A DNA stretch of 64,000 nucleotides, taken from assembly GCA_031272035.1 (NCBI GenBank), contig JAISUO010000024.1:19600-83599 (forward strand), read 5' to 3'. The notes beneath the pieces are model-generated. The model did not search any database. It saw nothing but the letters and a program-made list of their open reading frames with translations, and was not told where the DNA came from. Below are positions 1 to 6,641 of the stretch, piece by piece. A program made the translations under genes and the position numbers. Source of the stretch: Synergistaceae bacterium (GTDB taxonomy: Bacteria; Synergistota; Synergistia; Synergistales; Aminobacteriaceae). How positions within the stretch are numbered: the stretch's first letter is position 1; every line of letters begins with the position of its first letter.

Positions 1-1143
1 GAGGAGCCCCTTTTCCGTTCCCTTCAGCTCCACGTCGCTGACCTTCCCAAACCCCCAATCCAGCAGGGTCCGATACATATCCAGCGGTCGGGACCGGATG
101 CCGATCTGCGCCATGCCCACATTGGAGGATTTTATGAGAAGCTCCGCCGTGGAAATTTGGCCCATGGCTTTGGCGTAAGCCTCGGAAATGAAGCCGTCTG
201 CCACTTTCAGCCGGACAGGGCAGTTGAAAACCTCGTTCGTCCGCACCAGCCCCTGCTCCAGAGCGATTCCCATAAAAACCGGCTTGAAGGTGGAGCCGGG
301 CTCGTAGGCGCGCGCCACCGCGTTGTTGATGATCTGTTTTCCGTTGCTCAGCTCTTCACGTTTGTTGGGGTTGAATACAGGCCAGCTCGCCATGGAAATA
401 ATCGCCCCCGTGTTGGGGTTCATGCAGATAACCGCACCCCATTTCGCGCCCTGCTCCCGCGCAGCCTCGTCGAGATGTTTCTCCACCACGTACTGGACCC
501 GGGAATCAACGGTCAGGGTAATGCCCGGAACTCCCGCTTCGCCGGCGTACGCGGGCCGGGCTCCTCCCACTTCTATCGCCTGCCCCCCGGAACGGCGCAC
601 CAGAATCGTATAGCCAGGGGAATTGCTGAGGGTGGAATCCCAGGCCAGTTCCAGCCCCGCCTGCCCCTTTTCGTCAATGTCGCAAAATCCGAGAACGTGA
701 GACAGAAGAGAGCCGTTGGGATACTCTCTCTTTTTTTCCGGAATTTCATAGACGCCCTTCAGATCGAGGGCCTGAATTTTTTGGGTCGTGTGAGCGTCGG
801 CTCTTCGCAGCAGCCATACGAAACGCCCCGTAAGAGGCCCGGATATTTTCTCGTACACGGAATCCGGAACCAATCCCTTCAGCGCCGGGGCATCCGACGG
901 AGACCAAAATTCCGGATCGATGAAAAAACTGGACACGGGACGGGAAAGGGCGAGAATGTTGCCGCGGAGATCCTGTACGTATCCGCGGCTCGTCTTTACG
1001 GGGACGCGGCTCCAGTACTGCTGCTGAGCCTGCGTCTGAATACGGGAATCCGGAGAACAGTGATACTGGACCAGCTTCCAGATCACGAAGCAGAAAAGTA
1101 TAATAAAAAACAGCCACGGGCTAAAAAAATAACGCCTTTTCAT
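1..1143 (-). CDS. ftsI: Penicillin-binding protein, FtsI/PBP3 class (partial, C-terminus outside window)
   Basis: Septal peptidoglycan transpeptidase, an inner-membrane protein with its catalytic domain in the periplasm. Reading the minus strand from ATG at 1143 gives an unbroken frame of 381 codons to the window edge. It has a short cytoplasmic start, one membrane segment (about residues 8-22), a PBP dimerisation region, then the active-site motif STFK (in EPGSTFKP, about residue 284) and the second motif SSN (about residue 340). The KTG motif must lie beyond position 1. It follows ftsL, rsmH and mraZ in the usual dcw order, which favours FtsI over other class B PBPs; a sporulation-type SpoVD is the main alternative. 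Confidence 0.9.
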   Translation of the reverse strand, partial: MKRRYFFSPWLFFIILFCFVIWKLVQYHCSPDSRIQTQAQQQYWSRVPVKTSRGYVQDLRGNILALSRPVSSFFIDPEFWSPSDAPALKGLVPDSVYEKISGPLTGRFVWLLRRADAHTTQKIQALDLKGVYEIPEKKREYPNGSLLSHVLGFCDIDEKGQAGLELAWDSTLSNSPGYTILVRRSGGQAIEVGGARPAYAGEAGVPGITLTVDSRVQYVVEKHLDEAAREQGAKWGAVICMNPNTGAIISMASWPVFNPNKREELSNGKQIINNAVARAYEPGSTFKPVFMGIALEQGLVRTNEVFNCPVRLKVADGFISEAYAKAMGQISTAELLIKSSNVGMAQIGIRSRPLDMYRTLLDWGFGKVSDVELKGTEKGLL

Positions 1144-1165
1144 AAAGTCTGAAAATCGGCAAACC

Positions 1166-1567
1166 TCAGTTCACCGTGAAACCAAAAAGCGAGAACAGGC
1201 TCGAACGCCAGTTTTTTCGCAGGTTCGAAGCGGGGACGGCGGCCACGCGAGGCGCTGTGATCCGGATCATCTCCACGTTCTGAGCCTTATTCATTCCCAG
1301 AATATCCTTGCAGTAACTGTAAATTTTCGTCGGTGAAGCCAGTTCGAAATAAATCAGCTTCAATTCCCGCTCCTCCGCCTCGAAGCTGGCGTACTGTCTG
1401 TCCAGATCGTTCCGCACAGTTTCCAGCCGCGCGGCGTGAAGCCGGAGTATCACCAAAACGCTGATCATGGAAAAAAGAAGCGTCACCACAATAAACAGAG
1501 ATTTTGACGAAGTATTTTTTCTGTCCACGGCCTTTCCCTCCTGCCCGTTCTTTACCGCCGTTTTCAA
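1166..1567 (-). CDS. ftsL: FtsL-like cell-division protein
   Basis: Small bitopic membrane protein, 133 residues: a basic N-terminus, one transmembrane helix (about residues 24-42, rich in I/V/L) and a short periplasmic coiled-coil stretch (roughly 45-85), the FtsL/FtsB architecture. FtsL sequences diverge too much for motif recognition, so the assignment rests on topology and on its place between rsmH and ftsI. The start codon is TTG and overlaps the rsmH stop (TTGA at 1567-1564), implying translational coupling. In the complex it would bridge FtsB/FtsQ and FtsI at the septum. Confidence 0.72.
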   Translation of the reverse strand: MKTAVKNGQEGKAVDRKNTSSKSLFIVVTLLFSMISVLVILRLHAARLETVRNDLDRQYASFEAEERELKLIYFELASPTKIYSYCKDILGMNKAQNVEMIRITAPRVAAVPASNLRKNWRSSLFSLFGFTVN

Positions 1568-2496
1568 GTCCGTCTCCGTTCTGCCGAAAACTGAAACGTT
1601 CGAAGTTTCGCGCTGCGTGCTCTGAAATTCTTCTCCGTCTCTCCAGATTCGGGAACGATTGGATGTTTCGTCAGAACGATCCCCTTTTTGTCTTCTTTCT
1701 CCCAGGTTCTGAAGGTGTGCTTTACGATCCGATCCTCAAGAGAATGATAAGAAACCACCGCCATCACCGCGCCCGGCCCCGCCAGCTCCGCCCCGGCGGC
1801 CAGTCCCTCTCTCAGCTCTCCCAGTTCGTCGTTGACGTAAATTCGAAGAGCCTGAAAGACGCGGCGCGCCGGATGAGCTCCCATTTTTCTCTGCACTGCC
1901 GCCGGAAGAGAGCCGCGAATCAGCGTCACCAACGCTTCGGTGGTGGTCACCGGATTTCCCCGCCTTCGTGCCTCTTCGATCTTCACGGCGAACCGCCGGG
2001 CGTAGCGTTCCTCTCCGTAAACCCGAAAAATTCTCTCAAGTTCATCCGCGTCCAGTTCTTTCAGGACATCGGCCGCGCTCCGGTCCGTTTTATCGGGGTC
2101 CATTCTCATGTCCAGAGGTCCCGCGTACTGGAAGGAAAAACCCCTTTCTCCCTCCGTCAGCTGCATTCCGGACACCCCGAGGTCGAAAACAAGGGCGTCC
2201 ACCGGGGCAAATTCCCTCAAAACCGTTTCCATATCGCCAAAATTGGTGTGAATGGCTCTGAAGCGCTCACCGTATTTTTCAAGACGCCGCCGGGCCGACT
2301 CCATCGCGGCCCTGTCCCGATCCAGCCCGAAAACCTCCGCCTCCGGGAACACGGTCAGAAATTCTTCGGAGTAACCTCCAAGACCGAGGGTACAGTCCAC
2401 AATGCGCTTCGCTCCCGCTGCCCTCTGTCCCGAAAAAACCGGACGCAGCTGCTCGATCACCTCTGCCAGAAGCACCGGCGTGTGCTCGAACGCCAT
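1564..2496 (-). CDS. rsmH: 16S rRNA (cytosine1402-N4)-methyltransferase RsmH
   Basis: SAM-dependent methyltransferase acting on C1402 in the decoding site of 16S rRNA (MraW family). The 310-residue length is typical. It opens with the family signature EHTPVLLAEV, followed by the SAM-binding loop DCTLGLGGYS near residue 35, the acidic DRD motif, and DLGVSGMQL. The C-terminus contains the conserved SYHSLEDRIVK block and a RS-rich tail. Second gene of the mraZ-rsmH-ftsL-ftsI cluster, 33 bp after mraZ and overlapping ftsL. Confidence 0.96.
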   Translation of the reverse strand: MAFEHTPVLLAEVIEQLRPVFSGQRAAGAKRIVDCTLGLGGYSEEFLTVFPEAEVFGLDRDRAAMESARRRLEKYGERFRAIHTNFGDMETVLREFAPVDALVFDLGVSGMQLTEGERGFSFQYAGPLDMRMDPDKTDRSAADVLKELDADELERIFRVYGEERYARRFAVKIEEARRRGNPVTTTEALVTLIRGSLPAAVQRKMGAHPARRVFQALRIYVNDELGELREGLAAGAELAGPGAVMAVVSYHSLEDRIVKHTFRTWEKEDKKGIVLTKHPIVPESGETEKNFRARSAKLRTFQFSAERRRT

Positions 2497-2529
2497 CAGG
2501 GTCTCCCGCTCCCGAAATCGCTCATACTC

Positions 2530-2952
2530 TTAAAAACCGTCCATTCCCTTCGCGATTTCGGAAAGGTTCTCCAGGCCGGCCTCCCAGATGTTCACCCAGC
2601 GCTCCCTGTCCCAGATCTCCACGTGGTCCGCCAGTCCGCTGATGACCACTTCCTGAGTCAGCCCGGCGTACTTTCGCAGGTGTCCCGGGAGCAGAATCCT
2701 CCCTGTCCCGTCCACCGTAATTTCCTCCGCGGCTCCCACCATGATGCGCTGAAATTCCCGGGCATCCCGGTTGGAATAAAAAGGCTGACTTTTGATTTTC
2801 TCCAGAAACCGACCCCATTCTTCCTCGGAATAAAGAGAAATACAGTTCTCCAGTCCAAGAGCCGCCACGACAACATCGCCCAGCTTTTCACGAATCTTCG
2901 CCGGGAGGACAAGGCGCGCCTTACTGTCCAGTCGATGTTCGTAAGTCCCCAT
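2530..2952 (-). CDS. mraZ: Transcriptional regulator MraZ
   Basis: Double AbrB-like (SpoVT/AbrB) DNA-binding protein that autoregulates division clusters. The frame is open further upstream, but the family N-terminus MGTYEHRLDSKARLVLP fixes the start at ATG 2952, preceded by GGGAGAG, giving 140 residues (family about 140-150). The second repeat, DGTGRILLPGHLRKYAGL, lies in the C-terminal half. First gene of the dcw cluster. Two TTGTGGGA boxes and two strong inverted repeats sit just upstream (separate entries), consistent with self-regulation. Confidence 0.95.
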   Translation of the reverse strand: MGTYEHRLDSKARLVLPAKIREKLGDVVVAALGLENCISLYSEEEWGRFLEKIKSQPFYSNRDAREFQRIMVGAAEEITVDGTGRILLPGHLRKYAGLTQEVVISGLADHVEIWDRERWVNIWEAGLENLSEIAKGMDGF

Positions 2953-2961
2953 AAACAGCTC

Positions 2962-3009
2962 TCCCACAAAATTACACTTTGTAACACTCAATGGCATTTT
3001 ATCCCACAA
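2962..3009 (-). promoter_or_regulatory. Pair of TTGTGGGA boxes, candidate MraZ operator
   Basis: On the minus strand TTGTGGGA occurs at 2969-2962 and again at 3009-3002, exactly 40 bp apart (about four helical turns), immediately upstream of the mraZ ribosome-binding site. Known MraZ operators consist of repeated TGGGN-type boxes, so these are good candidates. The wider spacing than the ~10 bp period known from other species is a difference. The second box lies in the loop of the 2990-3016 inverted repeat. Confidence 0.45.
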
Positions 3010-3016
3010 TGCCATT
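2990..3016. repeat. Perfect 9-bp inverted repeat in the mraZ leader
   Basis: AATGGCATT (2990-2998) and AATGCCATT (3008-3016) are perfect inverted copies separated by 9 bases that contain TGGGA on the minus strand. It could be a protein-binding palindrome or an RNA hairpin in the mraZ 5' leader. Confidence 0.6.
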
Positions 3017-3034
3017 CCTTTCCAGTAATGAAAA

Positions 3035-3073
3035 TAGGACTTCAAAATCATTATCCATGATTCTAAAGTCCTA
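3035..3073 (-). other. Long stem-loop upstream of mraZ (possible attenuator or terminator)
   Basis: On the minus strand the arms TAGGACTTTAGAATCAT and ATGATTTTGAAGTCCTA pair over 17 bp (two G-U pairs) around the loop GGATA, followed by TTTTCATT. It lies between rnpB and mraZ, both transcribed leftward. It could terminate rnpB readthrough or attenuate mraZ transcription. The U-tract is short, so function is uncertain, but the structure itself is strong. Confidence 0.55.
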
Positions 3074-3118
3074 ATTTGTTGCAATTTATTATAATTTTTT
3101 ATTTTTTCTGATTAAAAA

Positions 3119-3453
3119 ACGAGCAGCTCATAAGCCGGGTTCTGTATATGACAACCATTTCTCTGGGAAACGCCTTGCGACGTTCCTCAAGCGATCGACC
3201 CGAGGGTCAGCGGGCCGCTTCATCCCCTCCTATTCGATCTTGCTCCGGATGGGGTTTGCCTGGCATACGACTTACGCCGTATCCGGTAGGCTCTTACCCT
3301 GCCTTTTCACCATTACCCCTGAGGGCTGTCTGCTTTCTGTGGCACTTTCCTTCGGCTCACGCCGACCGGGTGTTACCCGGCATCCCGCCCTGTGGAGCCC
3401 GGACTTTCCTCCACGATGCCCTTCGGCCCGCGGCGGTTGTCTGCTCTGCTCGT
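3119..3453 (-). ncRNA. rnpB: RNase P RNA (M1 RNA)
   Basis: Catalytic RNA that trims 5' leaders of tRNA precursors. On the minus strand it contains the universal 5' block GAGGAAAGTCCGGGCTCC (around 3400-3417), internal conserved segments, and the 3' block ACAGAACCCGGCTTAT (around 3130-3145). The ends are set by helix P1: ACGAGCAG (3453-3446) pairs with CTGCTCGT (3126-3119), and an oligo-T run follows directly, so P1 plus the T-run probably serves as the terminator. Length about 335 nt, usual for a bacterial type A RNA. A TATAAT box sits just upstream. Confidence 0.95.
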
Positions 3454-3461
3454 CTGTCGGC

Positions 3462-3467
3462 ATTATA
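3462..3467 (-). promoter_or_regulatory. -10 box of the rnpB promoter
   Basis: A consensus TATAAT on the minus strand, about 8 nt upstream of the predicted RNase P RNA 5' end. A TCGATT hexamer 17 bp further upstream is the best but weak -35. Confidence 0.65.
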
Positions 3468-3608
3468 GCATCTGCATGGACGCCAATCGACAGATTATGG
3501 AAGGTCAGGGCTTGTGATGTAGCCTCATCATAATGTAAAATTTAAACTTGGCTTTATATAGAAAAAGATTTTTCTCAAGGCAAGCGAGTATCTTTCTAAT
3601 ACATCGTG

Positions 3609-3633
3609 TAACCCCCGCTCAAAAGCGGGGTTA
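3609..3633 (+). other. GC-rich hairpin in the rny leader
   Basis: TAACCCC-CGCT / AGCGGGGTTA pair around a CAAA loop with one bulged C, ending only a few bases before the SD sequence AAAAGGAGTG of rny. TTATATAAAA after the stem is too weak for a clear terminator, so a 5'-UTR structure that affects stability or translation of rny is as likely. Confidence 0.5.
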
Positions 3634-3656
3634 TATAAAAGGAGTGACACACAGCC

Positions 3657-5189
3657 ATGCAATCCGTTTTATTTTTAATACTGGGAATAGCCGCCGGCGT
3701 GGGGGTTGGCTACCTGGTTTTCAGAACTATCGATAATTCCCGTCTTTCAGGGGTAAAAAATCAGATTATCGTCATGCTGCAGGAAGCCACGGAGACCGCC
3801 GAACACCTGAAAAAGGAACGCCTCACGGAGGGGAAGGACGAGGTTTTCCGGCTCCGTCAGGACGCGGAAAAGGACATTCGGGAACGCCGCAGCGAGCTTC
3901 AGCGGGCGGAGCGCAAGATCGAGCAGAAGGAAGAAAATCTGGACCGCAAACTGGATCGGGTTGGACACAAGGAAGAAGAGCTGCGCCACCGGCAGGAAGA
4001 GCTGGAACAGCGTGGAGCGGAAATAGAAGTCGTTCTGAAACAGCAGCTGGCCCGGCTTGAGGAAATAGCGCAAATGACCCGTCAGGAAGCTCAGGAAATC
4101 CTGCTTCGAAAAACCGAAGAAGAGGCCCAGTACGTCATTGGGCTGAGGCTGAAGGAGCTGGAAGAAAAAGCGAAGCGCGAAGCCGATCGCAAAGCTCGGG
4201 ACATCGTCATAACGGCGGTGCAGCGATGCGCCGTGGAGCACTCCTCGGACGCCACGGTAAGCGTGGTTCCTCTTCCCACCGACGACATGAAGGGGCGCAT
4301 CATCGGCAGAGAGGGACGCAACATCCGCGCCTTCGAGACCCTCACCGGCGTGGACCTCATCGTGGACGACACCCCCGAGGCCGTTACCCTGAGCAGCTTC
4401 GACCCCGTACGGCGCGAAATCGCCCGTCTTTCCCTGGAGCGCCTGATCACCGACGGGCGCATTCATCCGGCGCGCATCGAGGAGCTCATCGACAAGGCCA
4501 CCCGGGACGTGGAGGAACAGATCATGGAGGCGGGGGAAGCCGCCCTTCTGGAGACGGGGATCAAGAACATGCACGGAGAGCTGATTCGCACTCTGGGACA
4601 GCTCAAGTTTCGTTTCAGCTACGGGCAGAACGCCCTCTCCCACAGCCTGGAAGTGGCCCACATCTCCGGGATCATCGCCGCCGAACTGGGCATCGACGAA
4701 GAAATGGCCCGCCGCGCCGGTTTGCTTCACGACCTGGGCAAAGCCGTGGACCATCAGGTGGAGGGCCCCCACGCCATGATCGGCGCGGACCTGGCGAAAC
4801 GCTTCGGCGAACGGCCGGAAATCATCAGCGCCATCGCCTCTCACCACGACAACGTGGAGGCGAAAAATATTTACGACGTCATCGTCGCCTGCGCCGACGC
4901 CATCAGCGCCTCACGCCCCGGCGCCCGCCGCGAAAGCCTGGACGCCTACATCAAACGACTCGAAAAGCTGGAGGAACTCGCTCAGGCCTTCAACGGCGTC
5001 AGCAAGGCCTACGCCATACAGGCCGGACGCGAAGTTCGCGTTCTGGTCATGCCCAACAACACCGACGACGGCACCGTGCACAAGCTGGCTTACGACATCG
5101 CCCGAAAAATCGAGGAAGAAATGAAATACCCCGGCCAGATCAAAGTGACCGTCTCCCGGGAGATGCGTTCGACGGAATACGCGAAATAA
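3657..5189 (+). CDS. rny: Ribonuclease Y
   Basis: Membrane-anchored endoribonuclease that initiates mRNA decay. The 510 residues show the full family layout: N-terminal transmembrane helix (about 3-23), long charged coiled coil (about 35-185), KH RNA-binding domain with GRIIGREGRN at 213-222, and HD domain with the metal-binding His-Asp at 358-359 (LLHDLGKAVD) and SHHDN near 395. SD sequence GGAGTG precedes the ATG. Followed 27 bp later by ymdB, the same neighbour as in Bacillus, so probably one operon ending at the terminator at 6049. Confidence 0.97.
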   Translation: MQSVLFLILGIAAGVGVGYLVFRTIDNSRLSGVKNQIIVMLQEATETAEHLKKERLTEGKDEVFRLRQDAEKDIRERRSELQRAERKIEQKEENLDRKLDRVGHKEEELRHRQEELEQRGAEIEVVLKQQLARLEEIAQMTRQEAQEILLRKTEEEAQYVIGLRLKELEEKAKREADRKARDIVITAVQRCAVEHSSDATVSVVPLPTDDMKGRIIGREGRNIRAFETLTGVDLIVDDTPEAVTLSSFDPVRREIARLSLERLITDGRIHPARIEELIDKATRDVEEQIMEAGEAALLETGIKNMHGELIRTLGQLKFRFSYGQNALSHSLEVAHISGIIAAELGIDEEMARRAGLLHDLGKAVDHQVEGPHAMIGADLAKRFGERPEIISAIASHHDNVEAKNIYDVIVACADAISASRPGARRESLDAYIKRLEKLEELAQAFNGVSKAYAIQAGREVRVLVMPNNTDDGTVHKLAYDIARKIEEEMKYPGQIKVTVSREMRSTEYAK

Positions 5190-5216
5190 AACCGTCAGAT
5201 TCGGAGAATTTATTAT

Positions 5217-6020
5217 ATGAAAATACTTTTTGTGGGAGACCTGGTGGGAAGCCCCGGCCGGTCCGCTTTGGCCGAAGCTCTTCCCCTCCTCTCGAAACGA
5301 TGGGACGGCTTTGATTTTGTGGTCGTCAACTGCGAAAACGCCGCGGCGGGAAAGGGCATGACCGAAAAGATCATGGGAGAGCTTTTCGATATGGGGGTGC
5401 ACGGAATGACCTCCGGCAACCATATCTGGGACAAAAACATTTTTTATCCCGTCCTCGCCTCGGAGCGCCGGGTGATTCGCCCCGCCAACTTCGCCCCCGG
5501 CTGCCCCGGAACGGGACACGCCCTTCTTGAGCGCAACGGGAAAAAGCTGGGACTCCTGAACCTGCAGGGCCGCGTGTTCATGCCCCCCATCGACTGCCCC
5601 TTCCGAACGGCGGACGCCCTTCTGCCGGAGTTCGGCGACATCCCCGTCCTGGTGGATTTTCATGCCGAAGCCACGTCGGAAAAGAAAGCCCTTGCGCTTC
5701 ACCTGAACGGGCGCGCCGCCGCGGTGGTGGGAACCCATACCCACGTGCAGACCGCCGACGAGGAGGTTCTTTCCGGAGGTACGGCCGTCATCTCGGACGT
5801 GGGCATGACCGGAGGCCACGGCGGCATCATCGGCGTAAAGACGGAAAGCGTCATGCCCCGTTATCTTACGGGTATGCCCTCAAAATTCGAGGTCTGCGAC
5901 GAGGACCGGCGAATCAACGCCGTCGTCATCGAAATCGACTCCGAGACCGGTCGGGCCCTGAATATCGTGCGAATCAACGAACGCCTCCCTCTGGATGAAA
6001 CAAATTCTGGAATGAAATAA
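5217..6020 (+). CDS. ymdB: TIGR00282-type metallophosphoesterase (YmdB)
   Basis: Cytoplasmic calcineurin-like phosphoesterase; the characterised Bacillus YmdB hydrolyses cyclic nucleotides and affects biofilm development, and its partner gene is rny, as here. The 267-residue length is typical. Metal-site motifs in order: GDLVGSPGR at 7-15, NCENAAAGKGM near 40, SGNHIWD near 67, HAEATSEKKA near 150 and GTHTHVQTADE near 175. Substrate in this organism cannot be told from sequence. Last gene before a strong terminator. Confidence 0.9.
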   Translation: MKILFVGDLVGSPGRSALAEALPLLSKRWDGFDFVVVNCENAAAGKGMTEKIMGELFDMGVHGMTSGNHIWDKNIFYPVLASERRVIRPANFAPGCPGTGHALLERNGKKLGLLNLQGRVFMPPIDCPFRTADALLPEFGDIPVLVDFHAEATSEKKALALHLNGRAAAVVGTHTHVQTADEEVLSGGTAVISDVGMTGGHGGIIGVKTESVMPRYLTGMPSKFEVCDEDRRINAVVIEIDSETGRALNIVRINERLPLDETNSGMK

Positions 6021-6048
6021 ATTCTGGAATAAAATATCGCATCAAAAG

Positions 6049-6080
6049 AACAGACCTCCGATAAACCGGAGGTCTGTTTG
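6049..6080. terminator. Bidirectional intrinsic terminator between ymdB and dut
   Basis: AACAGACCTCCG and CGGAGGTCTGTT form a perfect 12-bp stem with a 6-base loop, followed by TTTGTCTGT on plus. The A-rich flank on the other side gives a T-rich tail on minus. It lies between convergent genes, so it probably serves both. Confidence 0.88.
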
Positions 6081-6091
6081 TCTGTCCTTTG

Positions 6092-6129
6092 GCTTTGGAT
6101 ATTTAGCTTTGGGTATTTGGCTTTGGATA
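6092..6129. repeat. 14-bp tandem repeat, 2.7 copies
   Basis: GCTTTGGATATTTA, GCTTTGGGTATTTG and the partial GCTTTGGATA follow each other directly between the terminator and the dut stop codon. Two substitutions separate the full copies. No function is evident. Confidence 0.75.
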
Positions 6130-6139
6130 GAACCGGATA

Positions 6140-6586
6140 TCACTGTCTGCCTGTGCTGCCGAAGCCGCCTTCGCCCCGCTCCGTTTCGTCCAGGTTTTCC
6201 GACTCGTCCCAGGTCACCTGACACACCGGAGCGATAACCATCTGAGCCACCCGATCCCCCGGCTCGAAGGTGAAGGGATCCTGCCCCAGGTTCATCACGA
6301 TGACCTGAATTTCACCCCGATAATCGGCGTCGATGGTTCCCGGGCTGTTGGGCAGGGTAATGCCGTGTTTCAGGGCCAGTCCGCTGCGGGGACGAATCTG
6401 AGCCTCATATCCGACGGGAAGCGCAATTCGTATCCCGGTGGAGACGAGAGTCCTCTCTCCCGGCAGCAAAACCACCTCTTCCACCGTACGAAGATCGACC
6501 CCAGCCGACGCGGGAGTGGCGTACTCGGGAACGGGAAACTTTTTGGCACGGGCATCGCGCAAAATTGCGACTTTTACTTCCTTCAT
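6140..6586 (-). CDS. dut: Deoxyuridine 5'-triphosphate nucleotidohydrolase (dUTPase)
   Basis: Hydrolyses dUTP to dUMP and diphosphate, keeping uracil out of DNA and supplying dUMP for thymidylate. The 148-residue homotrimeric-type enzyme shows motifs ASAGVDLR (1), [12 protein letters not shown] (2), [14 protein letters not shown] (3, with the catalytic Asp), [10 protein letters not shown] (4) and the C-terminal [10 protein letters not shown] (5), so it appears intact. It lies 55 bp downstream of pnp in the same direction and may be co-transcribed. Confidence 0.97.
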   Translation of the reverse strand: MKEVKVAILRDARAKKFPVPEYATPASAGVDLRTVEEVVLLPGERTLVSTGIRIALPVGYEAQIRPRSGLALKHGITLPNSPGTIDADYRGEIQVIVMNLGQDPFTFEPGDRVAQMVIAPVCQVTWDESENLDETERGEGGFGSTGRQ

Positions 6587-6641
6587 AACCGATTTTCAAT
6601 CCTTCTTTCAGATCCTGTTTTACAAATAAGGGCCAGCGGCG

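Noticed and set aside
157..1152. 331-codon open frame on plus
   Set aside because: It lies antisense to a frame encoding SxxK and SSN motifs of a penicillin-binding protein; its own product has no recognisable domain.
1504..3060. 518-codon open frame on plus
   Set aside because: Antisense shadow of rsmH and mraZ, whose products are unmistakable.
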